A program made the position numbers and the translations under genes. Of a DNA stretch of 64,000 bases, positions 1 to 9,665 are shown piece by piece (the first letter of the stretch is position 1; each line of letters begins with the position of its first letter). The DNA comes from SHVZ01 sp041906305 (GTDB lineage: Bacteria > Pseudomonadota > Alphaproteobacteria > SHVZ01): positions 186,001-250,000 of the forward strand of contig JAYRJL010000003.1 in NCBI GenBank assembly GCA_041906305.1, read 5' to 3'. A model generated the notes under the pieces. That model was not told the origin of the DNA. It saw only the letters and a program-made list of their open reading frames with translations, and searched no databases.

Positions 1-35
1 CGCACGGAACGGCCGCGGCTGAGAGGCGCCCGCGG

Positions 36-1697
36 CTAGTCGGTGCGCGTCGCCTTGATGTGGCCGACGAGGCCGGCGGTGGAGGCGTCCTGGCCTTCGG
101 CCGGCAGCGCGTCGAGCGACAGTTCCGGCAGCACCTTCTTCGCCAGCGTCTTGCCGAGCTCGACGCCCCACTGGTCGAAGGAGTTGATGCCCCAGATCAC
201 GCCCTGGACGAAGACCTTGTGCTCGTAGAGCGCGATCAGGCGGCCGAGCGTGTACGGGTCGAGCTGCTTGAAGAGGAAGGTCGAGCTCGGCCGGTTGCCG
301 GGGAAGGTCCGGTGCGGCGCCAGGCGCTCGGCGGTGGCGCGGTCTGCGCCCGACTTCAGCATCAGCTCGCGGGTCTCGGCCTCGTCCTGCCCGATCGCCA
401 GCGCCTGGCTCTGCGCCAGCATGTTGGCGAGCAGGATCTCGTGATGGCCGGTGAGATCGTGGTCCGGTTCGACCGCGGCAAGAAAGTCGGCGGGAACCGG
501 GTCGGGCCCCTGGTGGAAGAGCTGCATCAGCGCGTGTTGGCCGTTGGTTCCGGGCTCGCCGAAGACGACGGGCGCCGTCGCGTGACGCACGGGCCTCCCC
601 TCGCGGTCGACGCCCTTGCCGTTCGACTCCATCTCGAGCTGCTGCAGATAGGCGGGGAAGCGTCGCAGGCGATGGTCGTAGGGCAGGATCGCGTGGTTGC
701 GCGCGCCCAGGAAGTTGACGTTCCAGATCCCGACCAGCGCCATCGCCACGGGAATGTTGGTATCGAGCGGGGCATCCCGGAAATGGCGGTCCACCGCATG
801 CGCGCCATCGAGCAGCCGGTCGAAGGCTTCCGGGCCGATGCCGATCATCAGGGGCAGGCCGATCGCCGACCACAGAGAGTAGCGGCCGCCGACCCAGTCC
901 CAGAAGCCGAACGTGTTCTCCGGCGTGATCCCGAACGCAGCGACCTTGTCGCGCGCGGTCGAGACCGCGACGAAGTGCCGTGCGACGGCGTTCTCGCCGA
1001 GCTGCCCCACCAGCCAGGCGCGCGCGGTCGCGGCATTGGTCATCGTTTCCTGGGTGGTGAAGGTCTTGGACGCAACGATCACCAGCGTCGTCGCCGGATC
1101 GAGCCCCGCCAGGGCCCGGCCGATGTCGGCGCCGTCGACGTTGGAGACGTGGCGGAGCTGAAGCCCGGGATGGCGCCACTTGGCCAGCGCCTGGTCGGCC
1201 ATCGCGGGCCCGCGGTCGGAACCGCCGATGCCGATGTTGACGATGGCGCGGATCGCCTTTCCGGTCGCGCCCTTGTACTCGCCGGCACGGACCTGGTCGG
1301 CGAAGGCGCGCATGCGGCCCAGCACCTCGCGGACGTCGCCCATGACGTCGCGGCCGTCGATGCGCATCGGCGCGGTCGAGCGGCTGCGGAGCGCCACGTG
1401 GAAGGCGGCGCGGTTCTCGGAGCCGTTGATGGCCTCGCCCGAGAACATGCGGTCGGTCCAGCCGGCGACGTCGGCGGCACGGGCGAGCTCGTGCAGGAGC
1501 GCGACGGTCTCGGTGGTGATGCGCTGCTTCGAATAGTCGAAGAGCAGGTCCTCGTGGCGCAGCGAGAAGCGCTGGAAACGGTCGGGGTCGCCGGCGAAGA
1601 GATCCCTGAGATGCAGCGGAGCCACCCGGTCCCGGTGCTGCGTCAGTGCCTCCCACGCCCGGTCGAGGCGCGTTGCCGCTCGTGTCGGTCCGTCCAT
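36..1697 (-). CDS. pgi: Glucose-6-phosphate isomerase
   Basis: Interconverts glucose 6-phosphate and fructose 6-phosphate in the cytoplasm, linking glycolysis, gluconeogenesis and the pentose phosphate route. The protein is about 553 aa, the usual bacterial length. Both family signatures are visible: DWVGGRYSL in the middle and GINSFDQWGVELGK near the C-terminus, plus the sugar-binding stretch EMESNGKGVDREG. I start it at the ATG at 1697 because an AAGGAAGG ribosome-binding site lies just upstream; the reading frame is open 17 codons further without such support. It is the last gene of a minus-strand run. Family assignment is secure. Confidence 0.97.
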   Translation of the reverse strand: MDGPTRAATRLDRAWEALTQHRDRVAPLHLRDLFAGDPDRFQRFSLRHEDLLFDYSKQRITTETVALLHELARAADVAGWTDRMFSGEAINGSENRAAFHVALRSRSTAPMRIDGRDVMGDVREVLGRMRAFADQVRAGEYKGATGKAIRAIVNIGIGGSDRGPAMADQALAKWRHPGLQLRHVSNVDGADIGRALAGLDPATTLVIVASKTFTTQETMTNAATARAWLVGQLGENAVARHFVAVSTARDKVAAFGITPENTFGFWDWVGGRYSLWSAIGLPLMIGIGPEAFDRLLDGAHAVDRHFRDAPLDTNIPVAMALVGIWNVNFLGARNHAILPYDHRLRRFPAYLQQLEMESNGKGVDREGRPVRHATAPVVFGEPGTNGQHALMQLFHQGPDPVPADFLAAVEPDHDLTGHHEILLANMLAQSQALAIGQDEAETRELMLKSGADRATAERLAPHRTFPGNRPSSTFLFKQLDPYTLGRLIALYEHKVFVQGVIWGINSFDQWGVELGKTLAKKVLPELSLDALPAEGQDASTAGLVGHIKATRTD

Positions 1698-1882
1698 GGC
1701 GTCCTTCCTTGTCAGCGGTGCCGACGAAGTGCCCGAACAATAAGGCATCAGTGGGGCGAGGGGATGACCCTCCTGCTACGTTTTCGCGCGGAGGGCCCTC
1801 GTCGCCACAGCATGATCGCTTGCATCCGCGGAGATCTGCGCGGCGGGCGCCCGCGCGATCACGAAATTGTTCCCTCGTCCCG

Positions 1883-4111
1883 CTACTTCGGCATCGCGAA
1901 CGGACGATCGTCGGCGAAGCGCTTCAGGATGTTCGTCGTCAGCTTCGCGATGTTGTTGTCGAAGCCGTTGACGGGCAAGGCGCCGGCATAGGCGATCGAG
2001 CCGGTCGAGAACACCGCACCGCCATTGGGCGTTTCGAAGAATGTGAGGTCGGCGCGGATCGAGGCGTTCTGCACGGCGTCGAGCGCGCCGTGGCCGATGT
2101 TTATCTCCTCGGCGACGAGGATGTAGGTGTTGGAGTGGTTCTCGGAGCTGGCGACGACCAGCGCATGCGGCGGCGTGCCGAGGGCGAAGTCGGCGCAGTC
2201 GATCTCCAGGCCGGCGGCCCCTCCCTGCAGGACGCCGAAATTGCCGAGGATCTCGTCCGACACGCCCTCGAACATGAAGGCGACGCGCGGATCCTTGGCC
2301 TGCGCCGTGCGGCGGTAGTAGGAGCACGCATCGAAACCCTGGCTGATGAAGCCGACGCCGGTCGCGACCTGCGGCGCGCGACCCTGGCGTCGCCAGAGCC
2401 CGCCATACTCGCCGGTGAACTGGTGATAGTACTCGCCGACCCGCGCGTCCCAGGCACGCACGCCGTCTTCCGAGCGCCGCACCTCGATGATGTTCATGTT
2501 CTCGGGATGGAAGGCGATGCGCCAGTAGAAGCCGTTGCCGCCCATGTACATGTGGCGGCCGCCCTGGCGCTGGTAGCCGTCGAGCGCGTCCAGCATCTCG
2601 AGCGACCAGTATTCGGGATGCGATCCCGTCAGCACGACGTTGTAGGGGCGGAGCAGGTCCTGGCCTTCGACGTGCAGGTCGTGGTCGGTGACGATGTCGT
2701 AGGGCATCCCGACATGCTCGAGCCAGTCGACGATGAAGAGATCGCAGCAGTAGTTCCAGAGCCGCCCGTGCGGCTTCCAGTTGGTGACGGGCCTAAGGCG
2801 CGAGCTGGTCGAGACACCGGACATGTCGGTGTGGCGGTCGTAGGTCGACACGCCCATCTCCGGGAACTCGAACTGCAGGATGTCGACCGCGTCCATCATC
2901 GAGATGCGGCCCTGGTAGAGCTCGGTCAGCATCTTGGTGAAGCGGCCGCGGTTGTTGGCATAGACCGTGTAGGTCGCGGTCGAGGCCAGGAACGCGATCT
3001 TGGCGTTCGCCGTGCCGCGCTTCGGGCGAACGAAGAACGGGCAATAGAAATACGCCTCGTCGGCGACGAGCTTCGCCGCATAGAAGCCGCTCTTCGCGTC
3101 CTTGGGCACGGTGAACGAGAAGTCCGGCTGCCACTTGGCATCCGAGATGTCGTCGTCGTGGAAATGGATCGCGCCGTACTGATGCGGATCCTTGGTCCAG
3201 TTCATCTCCGAGCCGGTCCAGTTGTGGCCGGTGACGGCGCGCGTCGGCACGTTCACCACCTCGCCGTCGAGGCGGTTCGGCGAGAGGTCGCTGATCCGGT
3301 CGCTCGAGATGTCCTTGGAGAAGTCCCAGAATCCCAGCACCTCCTCCTCGAGGCCCGACGGGAGCATGCCGGCGGTGAGCGCCTGGATCTGGGCGCGATC
3401 GAGCGCCTTCCGGGCCAGCCTCGGGCGATCGATGCGGCCGTTGAGGTGGCCGGTGGTCAGCAGGGTGCCGTAGACCGTCGGCGACGCGGCCTCGCCCGAC
3501 CGCCAGGCTCCGAACAGGAAGGGTGCGCCCGCATCCGCCTTGCTCGCCCGCGCCTTGCCTTCGACCATGACCGACCGCTCGGCATGGAAGCTCTTGTCGT
3601 AGATCGGCTCCTGCCAGAGCCGCACCTGACCGCTCTTGGCATCGAAGCTGACGGCGACCAGATACCAGCGCCGCTCCAGCATCGGCACGCCGGATGACAG
3701 CTTGAAGGCGCCGATGCGCACCTCGGCAGCCCCCTCGGCGTCGATCGAGAGGCCATAGCCGCTGCCCGAAGCGGCCCAGGTGCCCATGATCGCGCGCGGC
3801 CCCTTCTTCGGCGTCGTCGGCCAGACATAGGCCTGCAGCGTGAAGCTCTCGACGTCCTTGAGCGCCCACTTCTCCGGCACGACGCCGAAGGATCCCGCAT
3901 GGATCTTCTGCTCGCGCGCCGGGTAGGTGGCGTTCGCCGGCGTGTCGACGACGACCTCGCGATACTCGCTGGCGCCCATGCCGGCGTTCGGGCTGAGCAG
4001 GCGGACGATGTCGGCGCGATAGCTCCTGGCGCCGATGCAGCTTGCCATGATGCGGACGGTCTCGCCCGGCTGGAGGCTGACGCGGTCGGCGTAGCCCATG
4101 ATCCTGGTCAT
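1883..4111 (-). CDS. N,N-dimethylformamidase large-subunit-like protein
   Basis: 742 aa. The sequence resembles the large (beta) subunit of N,N-dimethylformamidase, which hydrolyses dimethylformamide to dimethylamine and formate. The middle part (about residues 60-250) looks like a LamG/concanavalin-type beta domain. The C-terminal two thirds, with YDIVTDHDLH, GSHPEYWS and GGNGFYWR, matches the catalytic region of that family. It lies 36 bp downstream of a roughly 100-aa gene, matching the small-then-large subunit order of known enzymes. The true substrate here is unknown; related family members act on other amides. An alternative ATG lies four codons downstream. Confidence 0.8.
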   Translation of the reverse strand: MTRIMGYADRVSLQPGETVRIMASCIGARSYRADIVRLLSPNAGMGASEYREVVVDTPANATYPAREQKIHAGSFGVVPEKWALKDVESFTLQAYVWPTTPKKGPRAIMGTWAASGSGYGLSIDAEGAAEVRIGAFKLSSGVPMLERRWYLVAVSFDAKSGQVRLWQEPIYDKSFHAERSVMVEGKARASKADAGAPFLFGAWRSGEAASPTVYGTLLTTGHLNGRIDRPRLARKALDRAQIQALTAGMLPSGLEEEVLGFWDFSKDISSDRISDLSPNRLDGEVVNVPTRAVTGHNWTGSEMNWTKDPHQYGAIHFHDDDISDAKWQPDFSFTVPKDAKSGFYAAKLVADEAYFYCPFFVRPKRGTANAKIAFLASTATYTVYANNRGRFTKMLTELYQGRISMMDAVDILQFEFPEMGVSTYDRHTDMSGVSTSSRLRPVTNWKPHGRLWNYCCDLFIVDWLEHVGMPYDIVTDHDLHVEGQDLLRPYNVVLTGSHPEYWSLEMLDALDGYQRQGGRHMYMGGNGFYWRIAFHPENMNIIEVRRSEDGVRAWDARVGEYYHQFTGEYGGLWRRQGRAPQVATGVGFISQGFDACSYYRRTAQAKDPRVAFMFEGVSDEILGNFGVLQGGAAGLEIDCADFALGTPPHALVVASSENHSNTYILVAEEINIGHGALDAVQNASIRADLTFFETPNGGAVFSTGSIAYAGALPVNGFDNNIAKLTTNILKRFADDRPFAMPK

Positions 4112-4147
4112 CTGGGGATTCCGATGATGAGGGGACTTGACGGAACG

Positions 4148-4447
4148 TCAGTCGATCGGCAGGTCGTGGCCGGTGATGTCCTTCCAGCGCAGCTTGAAGA
4201 CGTGCCATTCGGCGTCCTCGAGCCGGTCGAAGGTCTGGTTGGTGAGCTTGGGCACCCCGCCGCCGGTCGGCATGTATCCCAGCACCCAGCGCTTGCCGGG
4301 CTCGGTCATCACCAGCACCTCGAACTGGGGCGTCTGGCGGGTGCGCATGTAGTTGAGGACGTATTGCAGCTCGGGCGAATGCTCGCCGAACGGCCTGGCC
4401 TTGAACTCGCGGGCGACGTCGAGGCGCGACGGATCGATCTTGAACAT
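4148..4447 (-). CDS. Candidate small subunit of the dimethylformamidase-like enzyme
   Basis: 99 aa, soluble, with no signal peptide. It lies directly upstream of the large-subunit gene on the same strand, 36 bp apart. The sequence (PELQYVLNYMRTRQ, FEVLVMTEPGKRWVLGYMP) is consistent with the short alpha subunit that pairs with the large dimethylformamidase chain, although it is shorter than the roughly 130-aa subunit described for that enzyme. The role is inferred mainly from position and size; I recognise no catalytic motif. Confidence 0.6.
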   Translation of the reverse strand: MFKIDPSRLDVAREFKARPFGEHSPELQYVLNYMRTRQTPQFEVLVMTEPGKRWVLGYMPTGGGVPKLTNQTFDRLEDAEWHVFKLRWKDITGHDLPID

Positions 4448-4529
4448 GGCATCCCGGAAGGACGGAACCGGGAAGGACTGTAGCCGCGCTTTCCTTATGG
4501 AAAAAGGCCTGAAGGAAAAGGCTCGGGCC

Positions 4530-5948
4530 TCAGAAGGCCGCCGCCCAGTTCCTCAGCAGGTTGCGTTCCAGCCCGCGGGCGCGGCGGATCCAGGCGGTGG
4601 CGGTGGCCGGCATCTCGGGCACGCGCTTGTCGAGGGTCGCATCGAAGGCGACGCGCTTGGCATCGTCATAGGCGAAGACCGCGAAGGCGACGCGCCGCCC
4701 GGAATGAGTCCAGAGCAGGCCCACCAGGCCGCGCGCATAGGCCATGGTGCCGCTCTTGGCGCGGATCGCGAGGCTGGCGTTCCTCGCTTCCGCCGCTTCC
4801 TTGGAATCGCCGCCCTCGGCATCGGCGATGTCGCGGCTCGGCAACGCGTCGGCGAGATCCGGGATGAGCGTCAAGCCGTGCACCACCAGCCGCGCCATCT
4901 GGCGAGGCGTGGTGCGTGACGCCGGCGAGAGGCCGGAGTGATTGGCGCGCACGAAGCCGCTCCAGTCGACCTCCGGCACGGTCGTCCTGATCCAGCCGTC
5001 GACGACGCCGACCGAGTGCGCGAGATCCGGCGGCGCCGCGCCCGCAAGCCGTCGCGCCGTGCTCAGCCCCACCATCTCGGCAGCCATGTTGTTGCTGTGC
5101 TCGAGCAGGCGGCGGACGATCTCGGCGAGCCGATGGCTCGAATGGATCTGCACGATCGTCGCATCCGGCGGCCTCTTGGCCGCGACCGGCATCGGCAGCG
5201 CGACGCCCTCCCGCTCGGCGAGCCGGCGCACCACCAGCGCCGCGTTCAGCGCCGGCTGCTTGACCGGCAGCCAGATGCGCCCCGACGGCTGCAGGTTGGA
5301 GAAGAGCCAGCGGTCCGGGCCTTCGGCGAGAAAGCGATAGGGAGGTGGGATCGGCGAAGGCGACGGCAGCAGGCGGATCGCGTCCGCCTTGAGCCGGAGC
5401 GAGTCCGAGACCGCGAGTGCCGCGACCTCCTTGCCGCCGGCCTTCCAGTCGATCAGCACACGGTTGAAGTCGAGCGCGAGCGCGCCGATGCCGGGATTGT
5501 AGGAGGAGTTCTCCGGCTGCAGCGGATCGATCTCGGGCATTTCCGGCAGGGCAGTCGCGTCGAAGGCGAAGCGATCGATCCTGAGGCCGCGCTCCTTGAG
5601 CCGCTTGAAGGCGGGCCTCAGGTCCTCGGGCGTCAGCAGCGGATCGCCGCCGCCGACCAGGAACAGCGTCGTTCCCTGGAGCGCCAGCTCGGTCTCGAAC
5701 CGGTGCTCGGGCCCCAGGACCGCGAGCGCCGCGACGGCGGTCGGCAGCTTGGCGACCGAGGCCGGGACGACCGCACGATCGGCCTGGTGCTCGGCCAGCA
5801 CCTGGCCGCTCTCGGCATCGATCACCACGAAGCCCAGCTGGTCGGGCGTCAGCCCGTGACTGCCGGCGATGTCGGCAAGGCCCTCGCCCGAGGCCGGCAG
5901 GGCGAGAAGCAGCGAGAGGGCAAAGGCGAGAATCGAGGTCGGCCGCAC
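4530..5948 (-). CDS. dacB: D-alanyl-D-alanine carboxypeptidase/endopeptidase (PBP4, peptidase S13)
   Basis: A periplasmic penicillin-binding protein of the S13 family that trims or cleaves peptidoglycan peptides. All three active-site motifs are present: SVAK (about residues 64-67 from the chosen start), SNN in LEHSNNMAAEM, and KSGT near the C-terminus. The N-terminus from the GTG at 5948 (VRPTSILAFALSLLLALPASG) is a typical signal peptide, and a GGGAG site sits six bases upstream. An in-frame GTG at 5990 would add 14 charged residues before the signal and is less likely. About 472 aa, normal for the family. The next gene upstream runs in the opposite direction. Confidence 0.93.
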   Translation of the reverse strand: MRPTSILAFALSLLLALPASGEGLADIAGSHGLTPDQLGFVVIDAESGQVLAEHQADRAVVPASVAKLPTAVAALAVLGPEHRFETELALQGTTLFLVGGGDPLLTPEDLRPAFKRLKERGLRIDRFAFDATALPEMPEIDPLQPENSSYNPGIGALALDFNRVLIDWKAGGKEVAALAVSDSLRLKADAIRLLPSPSPIPPPYRFLAEGPDRWLFSNLQPSGRIWLPVKQPALNAALVVRRLAEREGVALPMPVAAKRPPDATIVQIHSSHRLAEIVRRLLEHSNNMAAEMVGLSTARRLAGAAPPDLAHSVGVVDGWIRTTVPEVDWSGFVRANHSGLSPASRTTPRQMARLVVHGLTLIPDLADALPSRDIADAEGGDSKEAAEARNASLAIRAKSGTMAYARGLVGLLWTHSGRRVAFAVFAYDDAKRVAFDATLDKRVPEMPATATAWIRRARGLERNLLRNWAAAF

Positions 5949-6045
5949 GTCGCGCTCCCAAGGTGTGTCCTTTTGTCCTCTAGCTAACACCGCACCGCAA
6001 CTCTTGGATTAACCCCCGTTTAACCCAGCCAGGGGAAGGTGCCGC

Positions 6046-7017
6046 ATGACATCCGCCCAGCCCCTCTCCTCGCCGGGGACTGCGCCGCCGCGGGCGACGC
6101 ATTTCGAGTTCAAGCACGGCGTCTTCAACGTCAAGGGCGGCTATTTCGCGTTCATGCGCCCGTCCGACGAGGTCGGCTTCTACTTCCCGCTCGGCGACAT
6201 GTTCGGCGTCACGCCGATCGAGCGGATCCAGCGCGAATTCCAGCTCGATCCCGCCGGCGACGACGTCCGCCTCCTGCTGACGACGGCCCAGGGCCTGCGT
6301 TACGTGCGCGAGATCAGGCCAGGCGATTCGATCCCCAAGGAGATCCTCGACGGCACCGCCTCCTGGTCGGTCGAGGACAAGCATCATACGCTCGCCAAGG
6401 ACCGCCTCGACCTGCAGGTCTGGTCCTGGCTCAAGGGCCGCGAACAGGTGATCGCGGCCCCTCAGAATCAGGAGCAGATCGCGGGCGATCCTGGGATCCA
6501 GCGCGACATCGCCGAAGGCTACCAGACGCTCGGCCAGGCCCTCGGCCTGGCTGCCGACGAAGTCGGCTTCCAGCTCGAGCGGATCCGCCGCGAGATCGTC
6601 TACGTCGAGGCGCTGCGCGATCGCTACGTCTTCATCCGCGAGATCGCCCTCGGGCTCGCCCGCTACAATCGCATCTACGGCAAGAGCAAGACGGTCGAGG
6701 GCGAGATCGCCAGGGCTCGCGCGCTGATGCAGACGCCGCTGAAGCTGTTCGATTCCAGGTTCGCCCAGGTCGATGCCAAGACCGGCAACATCTCGGCGCT
6801 GCTGAAGAACCCCGACGCGGCGATCGAGCTGATCCGCAGCAGCCGGGACGACCTGCATTTCGGCTTCATGATCTGGGACGACCTGATCGAGAAGTGGAAG
6901 GAGGCGGTCTACGAGCGCGGCGACGGCGCCATGGCGCTCGTCAAGGAGACCTATCGCTTCCTCGCCACCAACTACGCCGCCGCGGTCCCCTGGACGCTCT
7001 CGACCCAGCGGCGCTGA
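6046..7017 (+). CDS. Conserved protein of unknown function
   Basis: 323 aa, rich in charged residues and apparently mainly helical after residue 130, with no signal peptide or membrane segment. A good AGGGGAAGG site precedes the ATG. I do not recognise a named domain. The N-terminal third (HFEFKHGVFNVKGGYFAFMRP) looks like a beta-rich segment. The middle (LGLAADEVGFQLERIRREIVYVEALRDRY) could form a coiled coil. It is divergent from dacB and 31 bp upstream of the TPR gene, so the two may be cotranscribed. Confidence 0.75.
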   Translation: MTSAQPLSSPGTAPPRATHFEFKHGVFNVKGGYFAFMRPSDEVGFYFPLGDMFGVTPIERIQREFQLDPAGDDVRLLLTTAQGLRYVREIRPGDSIPKEILDGTASWSVEDKHHTLAKDRLDLQVWSWLKGREQVIAAPQNQEQIAGDPGIQRDIAEGYQTLGQALGLAADEVGFQLERIRREIVYVEALRDRYVFIREIALGLARYNRIYGKSKTVEGEIARARALMQTPLKLFDSRFAQVDAKTGNISALLKNPDAAIELIRSSRDDLHFGFMIWDDLIEKWKEAVYERGDGAMALVKETYRFLATNYAAAVPWTLSTQRR

Positions 7018-7048
7018 CGCGCCGGCACCGATGGGCTAGCCTGACCGT

Positions 7049-7591
7049 GTGTTCGACCGCCTCTTCGCCATCCTGAACGGCCTCGCCACCGCCCAGCCGC
7101 ACGCACGGGCGGACGAACGGCTGATCCGTCTGTTCGATGCGCTCAAGCGCGCGCCCAGTGCCGATGTCGCCGAGACGGTCGAAGGCGAGATCTGGCAGGT
7201 CTGGTGCGGGAGCTCCGACGAGACCGGGCGCCGCCTGATGCAGGAAGGGATCTCCGCGCTCGCCGGCGGGCGCATCGAGCCGGCCGAGATCACCTTCGGG
7301 CGGCTGATCGCCCACGACCCCGACTTCGCGGAAGCCTGGAACAAGCGAGCCACCGCCCGCTTCCTGCTCGACGATCAGCAGGGATCCATCACCGACATCG
7401 AGGAGACGCTGATCCGCGAGCCGCGTCATTTCGGGGCGCTGTCGGGCCTCGGCCAGATCATGATGGCGGAGTCGGAATGGGTCGGGGCAACCGCCGCGCT
7501 CGAAGCTGCCCTCCGGGTCAACCCGCACCTGAAAAGCGTCCGCACCGCGATCGAGACGCTGAAGCGCCGGGTCAAACGCTCCCTCCACTGA
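7049..7591 (+). CDS. TPR-repeat protein
   Basis: 180 aa with a GTG start. Residues from about 70 to 170 form at least two tetratricopeptide-like helix pairs (GRLIAHDPDFAEAWNKRATARF, then LIREPRHFGALSGLGQIMM and AALRVNPHL), a scaffold for protein-protein contacts. There is no signal peptide, so it is probably cytoplasmic. It follows the 323-aa gene by 31 bp and precedes the transport operon by 87 bp. The partner is unknown. Confidence 0.75.
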   Translation: MFDRLFAILNGLATAQPHARADERLIRLFDALKRAPSADVAETVEGEIWQVWCGSSDETGRRLMQEGISALAGGRIEPAEITFGRLIAHDPDFAEAWNKRATARFLLDDQQGSITDIEETLIREPRHFGALSGLGQIMMAESEWVGATAALEAALRVNPHLKSVRTAIETLKRRVKRSLH

Positions 7592-7678
7592 CGCCGAGTG
7601 GCCATTCCCGATTGCGCTTCACCGGATCGCCGGGCGATACTTTCGTGACAGATTTATGAAAACCCAACGGGGAGCCCC

Positions 7679-8650
7679 ATGAAGCGCTTCGTCTCCTTGG
7701 CCGTGCTCGGCCTCGCTCTCTCTGCGACGCCGGCCGTCGCCCAGTCCTCGTCGCTGGTCCTCTACAATGCCGGCGGCCTCAAGCTGATGCAGGCGATCGT
7801 CGACGACTTCACCAAGAAGAATCCGGGGATCAACGTCGAGGTCATCAACGGCGGCGTCGGCGAGCTGATCACGCGCATCCGCGCCGAGGCCGCGCGGCCT
7901 CGCGGCGACGTGTATTTCGCCGCCTCGTCGGATGCCTACGACTTCGCGCTCGATGCCTTCGAGAGCTACAAGTCGTCCGAGGACGGCGCCTTCGATCCGA
8001 AGACCGTGCAGAAGGACCACAAGTACTACGGCTTCTCGCAGCCGCTGCAGGCCTTCGTGATCAACACGAAGATGATCCCGCTCGACAAGGCACCGAAGAG
8101 CTGGGCCGACCTGCAGAAGCCCGAATACAAGGGCAAGCTGCTGATGGCGAACCCGGCACAGTCGGGCTCGGCCTATTCGCAGATGTACCAGATCGTCGGC
8201 CTCTATGGCTGGGACGCGATGACCAAGGTGATCCAGAACGGCACCTTCGTCACCTCCTCCAAGCTGGCCTACGCCAATGTCGGCACCGGCGAGTTCCCGA
8301 TCGGCATCACCGGCGAGTTCAACGTGCTGACGATGAAGGAAGAGGGCCAGCCGGTCGCCGCGATCTATCCGAGCGAGGGCACCGGCCTGACGATGGACGG
8401 CAACGGCATCATCAAGGGCGCGCCCAACATGGCGAACGCCAAGAAGTTCATCGACTACGCCAACACCAAGGGCGCGCACGAGATCCTGGTGAAGGTCGAC
8501 AACCGACGCTCGGTCCGTCCCGACGTGGCCGCCCCGGCGGGCCTGCCGTCGACGAAGGAAATCAAGGTCGTTCCCTACGACTCGGTCGCCGCGGCCGGGA
8601 AGAAGAAGGAATACCTCGAGCGCTTCGACAAGATCTTCGCATCGAAATAA
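7679..8650 (+). CDS. Periplasmic substrate-binding protein of a ferric-iron-type ABC transporter
   Basis: 323 aa. A clear signal peptide (MKRFVSLAVLGLALSATPAVAQ) is followed by an extracellular solute-binding domain of the family that includes ferric iron, thiamine and 2-aminoethylphosphonate binders (LVLYNAGGLKLMQAIVDDF; RPRGDVYFAAS). A GGGGAG site precedes the ATG. It heads a four-gene operon with the phosphatase, ATPase and permease and should deliver the ligand to that permease. The ligand cannot be read from sequence. Iron is the default guess from the permease and ATPase types, and an organophosphonate is a fair alternative. Confidence 0.88.
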   Translation: MKRFVSLAVLGLALSATPAVAQSSSLVLYNAGGLKLMQAIVDDFTKKNPGINVEVINGGVGELITRIRAEAARPRGDVYFAASSDAYDFALDAFESYKSSEDGAFDPKTVQKDHKYYGFSQPLQAFVINTKMIPLDKAPKSWADLQKPEYKGKLLMANPAQSGSAYSQMYQIVGLYGWDAMTKVIQNGTFVTSSKLAYANVGTGEFPIGITGEFNVLTMKEEGQPVAAIYPSEGTGLTMDGNGIIKGAPNMANAKKFIDYANTKGAHEILVKVDNRRSVRPDVAAPAGLPSTKEIKVVPYDSVAAAGKKKEYLERFDKIFASK

Positions 8651-8657
8651 GCGAGGC

Positions 8658-9665
8658 ATGCACCTTCAGGCATTCTCGGCGGCCAAGGACCCGGACCGGC
8701 CCGAGGCCAACGAGGACCGTCTCGTCGTCGTTGCCGATCGCCTCTATGCGGTGATCGACGGCGTCACCGACCGGACCGGCCGCCGCTACGGCGACCGGAC
8801 CGGCGGCCGCCTGGCGGCGGAGACGGTCGAGCGCGCGCTGCTCGCGCTCGCTCTCGACGAGGACTTCCGGACGATCGACGCGCAGAAGCTGGTCGACCGG
8901 CTCGATCGCGCCTTCCGCGCCGCCTATGCGCGGCACGGCGTGCTGGACGCGGCGTCGAAATCCGATGCCGACCGCATCGGCTCGACCCTTGCGCTCGCCG
9001 TCGACCGCGGCGACCGCTTCGCCTTCTTCCTGATCGGCGACAGCGGCGTGCGTCTCAACGGCACCGAGACGACCGTCCACGACAAGGACCTCGACTACAT
9101 CACGGCGACCTTGCGCGGCTTCGCCTATCGGCGGGTGGCCGCAGCCGGCGCCGATCCGACGCAGACCGAGCTCGCCTCGCGGGCGCTCTGCTGGCGCGGC
9201 ACGCGGAAGATGCCGGACGAGGCCAAGGCCTGGCTCACGGATGCCGACCTGGAGGCGATCCGCACCGACGCGCTCGCCAAGCTCGTGCTCGACCTTCCCG
9301 GCATCCCGGTCGAGGACATGACCCATCTGGCGCTCGACGGCATCGTCGGCGCCCAGGGCGCCTACCAGAACCGCGAGAACCACCCGCTGGGCTATGCCTG
9401 CATCGACGGCTTCGGGCCCAAGGCGGCCGCGGTCGAGGTCTTCGAGCGGCCCAAGGCCGGGCTCCGGACGATCGAGCTCTATACCGACGGCTACTTCGCG
9501 CTGCCGGACCAGCCGACGGTCGCCGCCTGGGAAGCCAAGGCCGACGAGGTCGAGCGCATCGACTTCGCCAAGGTCGACGAATACGCCTCGACCAAGGGAT
9601 CGCTCGGCCGGCTGCGCGCCGACGATCGAACGGTCGTCATCGTCTCGACGGGGGAAACCGCATGA
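8658..9665 (+). CDS. PP2C-like metal-dependent phosphatase within a transport operon
   Basis: 335 aa, cytoplasmic. The PP2C metal-binding motifs appear in order: EANEDR near residue 20, VIDGVTD at about 32-38, GSTLAL, IGDSGVR, TDGYFA and a C-terminal DDRTVVIV. Family members remove phosphate from serine or threonine, or from small molecules, using two Mn or Mg ions. The gene sits 7 bp after the binding-protein gene and its stop overlaps the ATPase start (ATGA), so it belongs to the transport operon. Such an insert between binding protein and ATPase is uncommon and could mean control of the transporter, or dephosphorylation of an imported compound. Confidence 0.8.
   Translation: MHLQAFSAAKDPDRPEANEDRLVVVADRLYAVIDGVTDRTGRRYGDRTGGRLAAETVERALLALALDEDFRTIDAQKLVDRLDRAFRAAYARHGVLDAASKSDADRIGSTLALAVDRGDRFAFFLIGDSGVRLNGTETTVHDKDLDYITATLRGFAYRRVAAAGADPTQTELASRALCWRGTRKMPDEAKAWLTDADLEAIRTDALAKLVLDLPGIPVEDMTHLALDGIVGAQGAYQNRENHPLGYACIDGFGPKAAAVEVFERPKAGLRTIELYTDGYFALPDQPTVAAWEAKADEVERIDFAKVDEYASTKGSLGRLRADDRTVVIVSTGETA

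Noticed and set aside
60..1991. Long open frame opposite the isomerase gene
   Set aside because: It mirrors pgi on the other strand, has no ribosome-binding site and no recognisable domain; high GC keeps antisense frames open.
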